This document shows, piece by piece, positions 12,406 to 21,762 of a DNA stretch of 64,000 bases. Numbering within the stretch: the stretch's first letter is position 1; each line of letters opens with the position of its first letter. Both the position numbers and the translations under genes were made by a program. Source of the stretch: Candidatus Phytoplasma solani (lineage in GTDB: Bacteria > Bacillota_I > Bacilli_A > Acholeplasmatales > Acholeplasmataceae); the NCBI RefSeq assembly GCF_041729705.1, contig NZ_CP103788.1, forward strand, positions 496,001 through 560,000. Reading direction: 5' to 3'. The notes below the pieces were generated by a model, which had not been told where the DNA came from, made no database searches, and was given only the letters and a program-made list of their open reading frames with translations.

Positions 12406-13136
12406 TTAGTTCTTTCAAAGTGTTATTTGTAATAGTTACTATTACAATTTAATTATATAATTTTTTTCTCCCGATAATACTTGGATAATTAATAAAAGTA
12501 ATTTTTTTCAACTACAAGAGTTAAAAAAGACTATCTTTGTAGATAGCCTTAATTTTTTGATGGACACAAAAATATCTTAAATTAGTTTTTTTTGTTTCAC
12601 TTGATTGTATATTGTGAAAGTTTTTAGTTTTTTTGCGGTAATAAAAGTAATTTTTTCGTTTCTTATTTTAGGAGAATTAATAATTGAAATCATAGTGCCT
12701 TTTTTTTCAAATACAATTTAATACCCATAAATCAGTTTATCTACAGTCGCTTAGGTGGGAGTTTGAACTTTTTGTTTGTAGAATAAAAATGGCTTGAGTT
12801 TTAGTTTTTGTGCAAGTATTTAATGCTTCTTTTTTTGTTGGTAGTATCAATAATTCTAACATCATTGATTAATGATAAATTAGTTTAGTTTAAAATTATA
12901 TTTAATGTTATTTAATTTAGGTTTTTACTTTCTTTACGCAAAAAAGCAATAGTTATCCTAGTTGCTTGAATCAAAATATTTAGCAGCAATGCTTTTCTGC
13001 TTGCCAGCCGCCAAATTAAAACTTATAAACGGTTAAAGTTATAGTCGAAATGCTTACGATAATAATTTGTTCTTTAATCCCCACCGGACCAAAAAACGAA
13101 ACCACCTAAAAACAAAAAATAAATCCACAAAAAAAC
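12406..13136. other. Gene-poor stretch with a repeated terminator
   Basis: No convincing gene is seen. At 12526-12580 a minus-strand terminator-like stem and its flank closely match 13434-13500, the 3' flank of the surface-protein gene at 13525-14145. This suggests the 3' remnant of a lost duplicate. The remainder is AT-rich. Confidence 0.45.
12526..12552 (-). terminator. Orphan minus-strand terminator
   Basis: Read on the minus strand, GGCTATCT-ACAA-AGATAGTC is followed by a T run. No minus-strand gene lies close upstream. It matches the terminator at 13438-13465. Confidence 0.55.
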
Positions 13137-13182
13137 AAGCTAAATTGTTTATTAAATTAAAATAAACAGTTTAGCTTTTTTT
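13137..13182 (+). other. Long leader hairpin before a coiled-coil gene
   Basis: AAGCTAAATTGTTTATT (13137-13153) pairs with AATAAACAGTTTAGCTT (13161-13177) and is followed by T8. It lies about 33 nt before an ATG with AAAGGAG, the same arrangement as the perfect 19-bp hairpin before dnaB at 47026. It could be a terminator, an attenuator or an element boundary. Confidence 0.6.
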
Positions 13183-13214
13183 GTTTTCTAAACTGTGGAA
13201 AGGAGAAAAAAATA

Positions 13215-13457
13215 ATGAAAAATCAAATTGAAGAATTAGAAAAAAATTTGCAAATCCTTACAGCCAAGGAGCGCGAAAACATAAATTATTCGAAAAAATT
13301 CGCACGTTGGGCGGAAGAATATAAATTCGAGGCACAAAAAGTCAAAATCAAGGAAAAAACAATAAAAACTAAAATAGAAGCATTAAAAAAACCAATTAAA
13401 CCAAGAATAAATAAAAATATCCAAAAAAGGGGAAACAAAAAAAGACTATCTTTGTAG
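13215..13457 (+). CDS. Small coiled-coil protein, PMU-type, 3' end possibly altered
   Basis: This 80-aa protein is highly charged. Its predicted helix (residues 1-60) resembles the PMU coiled-coil gene at 49704-50012, with E-E-L-E-K-N-L near the start and a basic tail. AAAGGAG lies about 8 nt before the ATG. The last codons run into the terminator of the convergent gene, so the true C-terminus is probably lost. It looks like an isolated PMU relic that may still be expressed. Function is unknown. Confidence 0.5.
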   Translation: MKNQIEELEKNLQILTAKERENINYSKKFARWAEEYKFEAQKVKIKEKTIKTKIEALKKPIKPRINKNIQKRGNKKRLSL

Positions 13458-13465
13458 ATAGCCTT
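13434..13465 (-). terminator. Terminator of the surface-protein gene
   Basis: On the minus strand GGCTATCT-ACAA-AGATAGTC is followed by T7. It lies about 60 nt past the stop codon at 13525. Confidence 0.7.
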
Positions 13466-13524
13466 AATTTTGGTATTGATGAAAATAAAAATATCTTAAT
13501 TATTCTTTAAAGTTGTGTTATTTA

Positions 13525-14145
13525 CTATTGTTTTGTTACATTAGTAAATACAACATTACCTTTTGCTTTAGTAGAATCTGTTTTCGCAGTAATAGTTGCT
13601 TTTTTGTTACTGCCTTCAACATTAAATGTAATTGTTACATCAGTACCTACAGTTAATGAACCATCTTGTTTTAAGAATTTATTTAAAGTGTCTTGGGTTT
13701 GAGTTGTAACTTCTGCTTGTGTAACAGTAATTGTTTCAGTTGTAGGTTTTGTGAAATTGCTTAAATCTTGTTTCGTTGATGTAGCTGGAGTTGATGCAGC
13801 AGGAGCAGTTCTCACAGTAAATGTAACTTCTACTTCACCAGTAAAATCTTCATGTTTTACTTTTGCTTGGTTTTTGGTAGCATCAGTATCTAAAATAATT
13901 GTGAATTTTTCTTTCTTTTTTTGTTCAGCTTTTAACTCTGGCTCAAATGTTTTTTTCAAAACTGCATCTTTAACATTTTCTTCATTTCTTGCATCTATTT
14001 CACCTAAATCTCTTTGATTTTCAGCAAAGACAGTGCTTAATGCAGTTCCATTAAAACAAAGCCACCACACTAAACCAATAATTCCTGCAACTATTAATGT
14101 TGCACTTACTCCTAAAATTATTTTTTTCTTTTTTGTATCTTTCAT
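13525..14145 (-). CDS. Single-pass surface protein (immunodominant-type candidate)
   Basis: The 206-aa protein has a lysine-rich start, one membrane helix (residues about 9-30) and a large Thr/Lys/Ala-rich outer part. The outer part has two beta-rich segments of related pattern: FTIILDTDATKNQAKVKHED ... EVEVTFTV, and VTITFNVEGSNKKATITAKT ... VVFTNV. A Pro/Ala/Thr linker sits near 113-122. Anchoring by an uncleaved N-terminal helix resembles phytoplasma Imp-type immunodominant proteins, but I do not recognise it as Imp, Amp or IdpA. AAGGAATT precedes the ATG. A surface location and host contact are inferences. Confidence 0.7.
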   Translation of the reverse strand: MKDTKKKKIILGVSATLIVAGIIGLVWWLCFNGTALSTVFAENQRDLGEIDARNEENVKDAVLKKTFEPELKAEQKKKEKFTIILDTDATKNQAKVKHEDFTGEVEVTFTVRTAPAASTPATSTKQDLSNFTKPTTETITVTQAEVTTQTQDTLNKFLKQDGSLTVGTDVTITFNVEGSNKKATITAKTDSTKAKGNVVFTNVTKQ

Positions 14146-14305
14146 TTTTGTAATTCCTTTCTTATTATTTGATTTTTTGAAAAAATCATTATATTTTTAT
14201 AGACTCATCAATTTAAACAAACAAGCCTTATACTTATTATAACTGTTTTTTTTGATTTTGTAAATATAAATGCTTCACAAAATGAATTAAAATAATATAA
14301 TAAAA

Positions 14306-14357
14306 AAACTACCTATCGTTTGAAACAATGAATAATATATCCATAGATAGTTTTTTT
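14306..14357 (-). terminator. Terminator of the secreted-protein gene
   Basis: On the minus strand AAAAACTATCTAT and ATAGGTAGTTTTT pair around a loop of about 28 nt and end in a T run, just past the stop codon at 14403. Confidence 0.55.
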
Positions 14358-14402
14358 GTTTTTTTGCAGTATTAAAAAAAGAAAATCAAGAAATCATTAA
14401 AT

Positions 14403-15023
14403 TTATGGTGTTGGGGGTGCGGCAGGTGGTGTTGATGGATTGCCCCAAAGAGAAATTAAATCACTATCGATAAATTCTATAATTTTTGCTTCTGTGGCAT
14501 GATCGTTTAAAAATTTACATGTTGGACTTTGTAATTTTGCAATAGCAGCTTTAGCTGTTATAAAGATATTTTTTACAATCATTTTTAAAGCGTCTTTCAT
14601 CCAATTTCCATCTCGAGGTCTTGCTGGAAAATTGGTAACCGCAACTTCAGACCATCGATTAACTCCTAAAACATCTTCAATTAAAAGCGTTATCCATTTT
14701 TTAATAAGTCTTCTTTGTGCTGTGTCTTGAAAGGAAGCTATAAAGTTTTCATTTATTGATTCAATCACTTTAGAAGTTAGTAAATTAGTTTTTTCAGTTA
14801 AAGAATTTGTTATATTTTCTAAAATAAGTAATGAGTCTTCTACTTTTGCTGAAGAATTTTCGAACCAATCTGTTTGCGCTAATGTTTTTTTTGGGTTATT
14901 ATCATTATTATTATTTTTACCCCAAACCCTTTGTCCAGATATGAAGAATAAATTACCAAACGACAAGATAATTAACATCAAAACAATTAAATAATTGCGT
15001 TTAAAATTAAACTTTTTTAACAA
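14403..15023 (-). CDS. Predicted secreted protein, effector candidate
   Basis: The 206-aa protein begins with a basic stretch and a hydrophobic core (residues about 11-32), then polar Asn-rich sequence. This is consistent with a Sec signal peptide cleaved near residue 35. The mature part is helical, has one Cys, and ends in a Pro/Ala/Thr tail (PSTPPAAPPTP). No second membrane helix is seen, so release outside the cell is plausible. The signal does not match the SVM consensus closely. AGGAGG lies about 9 nt before the ATG. I do not recognise the family. Confidence 0.6.
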   Translation of the reverse strand: MLKKFNFKRNYLIVLMLIILSFGNLFFISGQRVWGKNNNNDNNPKKTLAQTDWFENSSAKVEDSLLILENITNSLTEKTNLLTSKVIESINENFIASFQDTAQRRLIKKWITLLIEDVLGVNRWSEVAVTNFPARPRDGNWMKDALKMIVKNIFITAKAAIAKLQSPTCKFLNDHATEAKIIEFIDSDLISLWGNPSTPPAAPPTP

Positions 15024-15518
15024 TTATAAAACCTCCTAATTTTAAAAATTTACAATTATAGCACTATTTCATCCTGTAATTATATTTTAACAAAAAAAAT
15101 ATTCTTTGATGAAACAAAATTTAATATTTTTCTCTTTGTTTCTTGTTGTTTGCATAAACAAATTAGCCATAATAAGTTTTTTGTCAATCAAAACTTATCA
15201 AATGATTAAATATACACTTATACAATATGTAAAAAACTCAAGATTTACTCTGTGAAGTTTTTTGTCTCTAAATTTTTCAATTTACCTATTTTTCTTTATC
15301 TTTTTCTATTTTTCTTTTGTCGTTTTTGCTTATTTTTACACTTAATTTTTTCTAATTTCTTTTTTTGGCTCTTTTTTGGGGCATGTTATCCTTTTTGGTT
15401 GTTTTTTTGTTTTTAAGATTTAAAAAAATAATTAACCCTTTGGCTTTTAAAATTAAAAAATCATCAATTTTTTTTAAATCATTTAAACTATCTTAAACTC
15501 CTTTAGAGTGTAGTATAT
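15024..15518. other. AT-rich intergenic region
   Basis: This is the promoter side of the secreted-protein gene. It contains poly-T-rich sequence with no supported gene or strong hairpin. Confidence 0.4.
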
Positions 15519-16372
15519 GGATAGATAAATTGTGCTTTAATAGTTTGTGTGTTTATAAGTCTATGCTGCAATCAGATTTTATCCAAACGTAGCAGGCAAG
15601 TTTCTAAACGCACGTCTTTTTTTAAACTTTGGCAAATTTTTGTCTGTCAAACATTAAATTTTTCAACGCTTAGTTGTTTTATCCCCCAAATTGTAGTTTT
15701 TTATTTTGTAACTTATTAATTAATTCTACTTTACTTCTTTTAATATGATTTTTTCTTTGTGAGTCTGTATTTGCAGCAAACTTTATTTTGTTTGTTGAAG
15801 TTTTTACTCTATGAAGGGTGGTCAATTTAGTCCTGGAAAGTCGATTCTTCTTATTATTCCAAATAAAGTTTTACTCCTCTGACTACTAAAAAGTCTCTTT
15901 ATCATTGGGCAATAAGGCTTTTAACCCTTATCTGTTAATTTAATAACTACCTTTAGGACTCTCCCAAGTTGCTCTAAATATCTACCCTGTCTTTTAGCCA
16001 AACTGACCGTTTGGATTTTGTTGTATTTTTTTCTGACGGTCGGTGAGATTCTAGTTTTTTTGCTTAGTTGATAAACTAACCAAAACTCAAGAAATATCTT
16101 ATTAGACTCTGGACTGGTCGTGTCAGTAGTTTACGCATTAGGCTTTCTAATTACATCTGTTTTTTTTGCTTAGGCCATTGCAGGCTTTTATCTGTGAAAC
16201 AATTTGGTCACAAAATCATGCTGATTTTTGCTATTAACTAGTTTCAATCTACTTTTATGAGTTGTTGTAATCCGTTATTATGTTCGAATAATTGACCTAC
16301 CATATCCATTTAGTGTTTATCGGCGCTAACTATATTAGCTAGATAACTGCGATATTGAGGCATCTTCAATAC
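15519..16372 (-). mobile_element. Degenerate ORF-less group II intron (copy A)
   Basis: The region aligns from end to end with the non-coding parts of the complete intron at 33742-36254. Its 3' end (GGATAGATAAATTG on the plus strand), a decayed domain V (about 15577-15611) and the long 5' domain I region (15850-16372) are present. The reverse-transcriptase gene is absent. Its place is taken by about 200 nt that resemble the same place in the copies at 38339 and 46380. Domain V has lost pairing, so splicing is unlikely. Confidence 0.7.
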
Positions 16373-16514
16373 TCTTTTTTTATTTAATAATTTTTAAAAA
16401 CTCTTTTATTTTCTTTTTTTTGTTAGTTCGAAAATTTTTTTGTTTTCTTGTGAAAAAAAAGCCCATAAATCAAATTTCTTGATATAATATATAAGTAATA
16501 TGATATTATTTACT

Positions 16515-16599
16515 GCTGATGTGGCGAAATGGTAGACGCACTTGACTCAAAATCAAGCGAGTAATCCTCATGTCGGTTCGAGTCCGATCATCAGTACCA
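16515..16599 (+). tRNA. tRNA-Leu (anticodon CAA)
   Basis: The acceptor stem is GCTGATG / CATCAGT with discriminator A and encoded CCA. The D arm is GGCGAAATGGTAGACGC. The anticodon stem CTTGA / TCAAG encloses loop CTCAAAA, giving anticodon CAA for UUG codons. A long variable arm, as in class II tRNAs, precedes the TTCGAGT T arm. Length is 85 nt. A TATAAT at 16483-16488 could belong to its promoter. Confidence 0.95.
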
Positions 16600-16627
16600 T
16601 AACAATTATTTTAAAAACAATAAATAA

Positions 16628-16656
16628 AAAACCACATGGGATTCACGTGGTTTTTT
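16628..16656 (+). terminator. Terminator after tRNA-Leu
   Basis: A stem of AAACCACATG / CACGTGGTTT type with a short GGATT loop is followed by T6. It separates the tRNA from polC. Confidence 0.75.
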
Positions 16657-16724
16657 ATTTATTTTATCTTTTTTGCAAGCAAAATGTTTTATATTTTAAC
16701 AAAATTAGCCTAGGTGGTATTTGC

Positions 16725-19700
16725 GTGTCTATTGATTTATTTCAACAATTCATCAAAGAAAATAGCTTTGATCAAAACCATTTTCAAAATCCGCAATTAA
16801 CAAAAGTTTCAATTGTGAGTCGCGAAGATAAATGGATTTTACATATTAGTTTTCAAAACTTACCTTTGATCTCTGATTTATCGATTTTTTTACAAAAATT
16901 AAAACTTTTTATTACAACCAAATATCAAAATCATATTTCAGCAGAATACCAAAACATTATTTCAATTGATTATTGTCTCGATTTTAAAAATTTTGATTAT
17001 TTAGATTCTTTGGCCGAAAGTTATTATCGTTTCATTCTTCTGCAAGCTAAATTGAAACAAAAATATTTGGATTTAGAGTTTTTTGAAAATGATAATTATC
17101 AGATTCAATTTCAAAACGAAAAATTTGTCATTTTTGTTGATACTGAAATGTTTTCGGTTTTAAAAAAGAAACTCCCCCTTTTAAAAGAATTTTTTAGTTC
17201 TTTTTATGGTTTAAAAAACGATTTTATTTTAATAAAAGATAATAAAATCAAAACTGCTCAAAAACAAGCAACAATAAAACCACCAAACACCTACCAAACA
17301 TTTGTTAAAAACGATTTTAATTTTAAAGATGAACAAAAAATGCTAAAGATTAAAGATATTCCTAAATCTAAAGAAGAATTTAACGATTTTGACTACAAAT
17401 ACCCAAAACAAACTTTTATAATTGAAGGACTTTTATCACAACTAATTTCAGAAAGTAATTTCCGTAAATACAATTGGAAAGAATTTTATTTTAGTTGTGT
17501 TTTGGAAGAAAATAATGGCTTTTCGATCGAAGACAGAGATGCTATTTTAATTAAATCTAGAGTGACAAAAGAAAAAAAAGAAGAATTATTAAATTACAAT
17601 ATTAAAATGCATCAAAAAATTCAAATTAAAGCCAAAGTTCAATATAGCGTTTGGGACGATGTCCATTTGTTTTTCCATCAAAAAGATATCACTATTTTAG
17701 ATGAATCTTCTTTGTTTCCAGTTAGAAAAGATCATGGGTTTGCAGGTAAAAAAAGAATTGAATTTCACACTCACACCAAAATGTCGAATCTAGATGCAAT
17801 TAATAGCGCTAAAGAATATTTACAAACAGCAGTTGCATGGGGTCATAAAGCTATTGCTTTTACCGATCATGATGGTATTTATTCTTATCCCGAAATTTAC
17901 GAATTTACCAAAGATAAGAAGATCAAACCGATTTATGGGGTTGAACTTGATTTTGTTTCAGAAAAACCGATTTATATTACTAATCAAATCGAAGATAATT
18001 TAACACAAGATTTTAATTTAAAAGAAGCAACCTATGTTGTATTTGATTTAGAAACAACAGGTCTTAGTGGTGTTCGTGACAAAATTATTGAAATTGCAGG
18101 AGTCAAAATTAAAAAAGGTAAAAAAATTGACGAATTTCAAGTTTTAATTAATCCACAAGAAAAATTAACTTCCACTATTATTAATATCACCAATATTACA
18201 GATGAAATGTTGGTAGGCAAAAAAACAATCGATCAAGTGCTGCCTACTTTTCTAGAATTTATTAAAGATTGTGTGTTAGTGGCTCATAATGCTAATTTTG
18301 ATATAACTTTTTTGAAAGAAAAAATCAAAGAACTTAATTTAGAGTATATGCCACAACCAATTATCGACACATTACCACTATCGCAACGATATTTTAGTGA
18401 ATTTTTAAAATATTTTTCTTTAAAAAGGATAGCTAGTGTTTTTAAAGTCAAAATGGAAAGCCACCACCGTGCTTTAAGTGATTCTAACGCAACGGCTGAA
18501 GTTTTTATCAAAATGATAGATCAATTATCAGACCCTAAAAAAGATCCTAAAAATTTAATCATTACTAATTTTTCGGAGTTAAAAGAGCCAATTGACCTTA
18601 AATATCAAAGACCCTATCATATCAACATTTTAGCAGCTAATCAAAAAGGTTATCGCAATCTTTTTGAACTTTTAAGTATGGCTTTGACAAATGGATTTTA
18701 TAAAACTCCAAGAGTTTTAAAAACGAGTTTGATAAAATATAGAAAAGGACTTCTGATTGGAAGTGGCTGTTACAATAGTGATATTTTTGATATAGCTTTA
18801 AATGGTAATAACCAAAAATTAGAAGAAGCCATCTCTTTTTATGATTATATTGAAGTTCAACCGCCTCAAGCCTATAAACATTTAATTTTTGAATTAGGTG
18901 TTAAAGGGGAACAAATTATTCAATCAACTTTGATTAAAATAATTGAAGAAGCAAAAAAACAAAATAAAATTGTTATTGCAACCGGAGATGTTCATTATAT
19001 TCATCCTTGGGAAAAAGATTATCGTCAAATTTATATCAGTGCTAAACAAGTAGGAGGCGGTCTGCACCGATTATCTAAATACAGCAATCATAATTTGCCT
19101 GATAACCATCTTTTAACTACTCAAGAAATGCTTGATGCTTTTAGTTTTTTAAAAGATGATGTTTTGGCGCAAGAAATTGTAATCGATAACACCCATTTAC
19201 TTAATAATAAAATTAAAAGAATTAAAGCCTTCAATGAAGAGTTATTTTCGCTAAAAGATGATGCTTTTAAAAAAACCTTGCATATACCGAGTATTAAAAA
19301 AGAACTTAAACGTTTGATTGATATAAAAGTTAAAAATTTATACGGTTCTAACCCGCACCCTTTGATTCAAGAAAGATTAAAACAAGAATTACAAAACATT
19401 ATTGGTGACGTAAACGACACAAAAAGTAATCAAGAAATTGCTCCTATTTATTATTTATCGCATTTATTAGTTAAAAAATCTTTAGATGATGGTTATTTGG
19501 TAGGTTCTAGAGGTTCTATCGGTTCTTCTTTGGTGGCTACCATGTTAGAGATTACTGAAGTTAACCCCTTAAAACCGCATTATCGTTGTCCTAATTGTAA
19601 ACACACCATTGTTAAGTTAAACCCAGAAGAAAAAATTAAATATGGCCTTTTGGAAGAACAAAGTTACAACGAAGCCTTAGATAAAGTTTTTTCAGGCTAT

Positions 19701-21281
19701 GATTTGGAAAATAAAGATTGTCCTAAATGTCAAACTCCTTTGAAAAAAGATGGTCATGATATTCCTTTTGAAACCTTTTTAGGGTTTGAAGGCAACAAAA
19801 CTCCCGATATTGATCTTAATTTTGCAGGTGATTATCAAATGCAAGCCCATAATTATATCAAGAGTTTGATGGGTGAAAATAATGCTTTTCGAGCTGGAAC
19901 CATTCAAACAATCGCAAAAAGAAATGCTTATGGTTATGTCATGGGTTTTATTGAAGAAACCCAAAGAAATTGGCGAAAACAAAAAATATTGCAAATCACA
20001 AGCAAGATTGAAGGGGTAAAACGTTCTACTGGGCAACATCCAGGCGGAATTGTCATCGTTCCACCTAATCACAATATTTATGAAATCACTCCAATTCAAT
20101 TTCCAGCTAATGATGTTAATTCCCAATGGAAAACTACTCATTTTGACTATCATTCATTTGAGAATAATTTATTTAAATTAGATATTTTAGGCCATGATGA
20201 TCCTATGATGATTAAGTTTTTGATGGATTATGTAAAATTAAATCCAAATAAATTCCCTTTTGATAAAGCTCAAGATATTCCTTTAGATGATCGTCAAATT
20301 TATAAATTATTTTCCGAAGATCTTAAAATAACTTCTTATCAAAATGAAATAATTACGATTGATTCTTTAGGGATTCCAGAATTTGGAACTATTTTTGTCA
20401 AGCAAATGTTAAAAGATATCAAAAAAAATCATAAAAATTTTATTAATTTTGCTGATTTAGTTAAAATTTCTGGTCTTTCTCATGGAACTGATGTTTGGAA
20501 TCAAAACGCTAAAGATATTATTAGTCAGACTGGTGATTTTGAGAAATACAAAAATAAAAAAATATCTTTTGATAATATTATTGGGTGTCGTGATGATATT
20601 ATGTTGCATTTACAAGAAAAAGGCATCGAACCTTTAAAAGCCTTTGACATTATGGAATTCATTCGTAAAGGTAAACCGCAAAGTGATATCGAAAAATGGC
20701 AAAACTATAAATCACTGATGCAAGGAAAAGTTGAAGATTGGTATATTGATTCAGCTGAAAAAATCAAATATTTATTCCCGAAAGCTCATGCGACTGCTTA
20801 TGTGATTATGGCTTTAAGAATTGCTTGGTTCAAAGTGCATGCGCCATTGCTGTTTTATAGTGGTTATTTTTCCAAACGCGCAGAACAATTTGATCATAAA
20901 ATTATGATCAGCAATGATGTTGTTGCTGTCACTAAAAAAATAGAGGCTTTAAATAAATTAAAAGCAAATAAACAAATCAAAGCTAAAGATGAAATTTTAA
21001 TTAATACTCTTAAAATTGCTAAAGAAATGTTGCAACGTGGCTTTAAATTTTTAAGTGTCGATTTTAACAAATCAGATATTGATGTTTTTCAAATAGAAAA
21101 TCATAATTGTTTGAGAATGCCTTTACTTTGTCTTGATGGCTTAGGGGTGATTGCGGCTAATAAAATCGTAGAAGCCAGACAAGAAAAACTTTTCACTAAA
21201 GAAGATTTCCGTAGTCGCTCTAAAGTTAATAAAAACATCTTTGAACAAATCAAACAAGAAAATCTTTTAGATTCTTTATAA
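16725..21281 (+). CDS. polC: DNA polymerase III alpha subunit, PolC type
   Basis: This is the main replicative polymerase of low-GC Gram-positives and mollicutes, with built-in 3'-5' proofreading. The protein is 1518 aa. It contains an OB-like region before residue 340, the PHP domain (FHTHTKMSNLDA near 347) split by the DnaQ-type exonuclease (VFDLETTGL near 442, HNANFD near 520), and a zinc ribbon (CPNC ... CPKC). The palm Asp motif is PDIDLNF near 1025, and HPGGIVIVP follows. GTG 16725 is chosen because AGGTGG lies 7 nt upstream; longer frames run back into the tRNA. The last 418 nt before the terminal codons are duplicated just downstream. Confidence 0.95.
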   Translation: MSIDLFQQFIKENSFDQNHFQNPQLTKVSIVSREDKWILHISFQNLPLISDLSIFLQKLKLFITTKYQNHISAEYQNIISIDYCLDFKNFDYLDSLAESYYRFILLQAKLKQKYLDLEFFENDNYQIQFQNEKFVIFVDTEMFSVLKKKLPLLKEFFSSFYGLKNDFILIKDNKIKTAQKQATIKPPNTYQTFVKNDFNFKDEQKMLKIKDIPKSKEEFNDFDYKYPKQTFIIEGLLSQLISESNFRKYNWKEFYFSCVLEENNGFSIEDRDAILIKSRVTKEKKEELLNYNIKMHQKIQIKAKVQYSVWDDVHLFFHQKDITILDESSLFPVRKDHGFAGKKRIEFHTHTKMSNLDAINSAKEYLQTAVAWGHKAIAFTDHDGIYSYPEIYEFTKDKKIKPIYGVELDFVSEKPIYITNQIEDNLTQDFNLKEATYVVFDLETTGLSGVRDKIIEIAGVKIKKGKKIDEFQVLINPQEKLTSTIINITNITDEMLVGKKTIDQVLPTFLEFIKDCVLVAHNANFDITFLKEKIKELNLEYMPQPIIDTLPLSQRYFSEFLKYFSLKRIASVFKVKMESHHRALSDSNATAEVFIKMIDQLSDPKKDPKNLIITNFSELKEPIDLKYQRPYHINILAANQKGYRNLFELLSMALTNGFYKTPRVLKTSLIKYRKGLLIGSGCYNSDIFDIALNGNNQKLEEAISFYDYIEVQPPQAYKHLIFELGVKGEQIIQSTLIKIIEEAKKQNKIVIATGDVHYIHPWEKDYRQIYISAKQVGGGLHRLSKYSNHNLPDNHLLTTQEMLDAFSFLKDDVLAQEIVIDNTHLLNNKIKRIKAFNEELFSLKDDAFKKTLHIPSIKKELKRLIDIKVKNLYGSNPHPLIQERLKQELQNIIGDVNDTKSNQEIAPIYYLSHLLVKKSLDDGYLVGSRGSIGSSLVATMLEITEVNPLKPHYRCPNCKHTIVKLNPEEKIKYGLLEEQSYNEALDKVFSGYDLENKDCPKCQTPLKKDGHDIPFETFLGFEGNKTPDIDLNFAGDYQMQAHNYIKSLMGENNAFRAGTIQTIAKRNAYGYVMGFIEETQRNWRKQKILQITSKIEGVKRSTGQHPGGIVIVPPNHNIYEITPIQFPANDVNSQWKTTHFDYHSFENNLFKLDILGHDDPMMIKFLMDYVKLNPNKFPFDKAQDIPLDDRQIYKLFSEDLKITSYQNEIITIDSLGIPEFGTIFVKQMLKDIKKNHKNFINFADLVKISGLSHGTDVWNQNAKDIISQTGDFEKYKNKKISFDNIIGCRDDIMLHLQEKGIEPLKAFDIMEFIRKGKPQSDIEKWQNYKSLMQGKVEDWYIDSAEKIKYLFPKAHATAYVIMALRIAWFKVHAPLLFYSGYFSKRAEQFDHKIMISNDVVAVTKKIEALNKLKANKQIKAKDEILINTLKIAKEMLQRGFKFLSVDFNKSDIDVFQIENHNCLRMPLLCLDGLGVIAANKIVEARQEKLFTKEDFRSRSKVNKNIFEQIKQENLLDSL

Positions 21282-21284
21282 AAT

Positions 21285-21762
21285 TTGGTTCAAAGTGCAT
21301 GCGCCATTGCTGTTTTATAGTGGTTATTTTTCTAAACGCGCAGAACAATTTGATCATAAAATTATGATCAGCAATGATGTTGTTGCTGTCACTAAAAAAA
21401 TAGAGGCTTTAAATAAATTAAAAGCAAATAAACAAATCAAAGCTAAAGATGAAATTTTAATTAATACTCTTAAAATTGCTAAAGAAATGTTGCAACGTGG
21501 CTTTAAATTTTTAAGTGTCGATTTTAACAAATCAGATATTGATGTTTTTCAAATAGAAAATCATAATTGTTTGAGAATGCCTTTACTTTGTCTTGATGGC
21601 TTAGGGGTGATTGCGGCTAATAAAATCGTAGAAGCCAAACAAGAAAAACACGTCACTAAAGAAGATTTCCGTAGTCGCTCTAAAGTTAATAAAAACATCT
21701 TTATTAATTTTTTAACAATCTTTTTTAAAAGTAAACACAAAAAAGGGAGGAATTTGGGTTGA
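21285..21762 (+). pseudogene. Tandem duplicate of the polC 3' end
   Basis: Bases 21285-21702 repeat 20825-21242 at an offset of 460 nt with about five differences. The copy encodes FKVHAPLLFYSGYF ... SKVNKNIF in frame from 21295 but has no start signal and lacks the polymerase core. It ends in unrelated codons that overlap the trpS start. It is a non-functional fragment. The junction at its left lies just after the polC stop codon. Confidence 0.9.

Noticed and set aside
16542-16724. N-terminal extension of polC
   Set aside because: It begins inside the tRNA-Leu gene and crosses its terminator; GTG 16725 has a proper ribosome site.
21295-21758. polC fragment as a separate functional gene
   Set aside because: It lacks the catalytic core and start signals and duplicates the upstream gene end.
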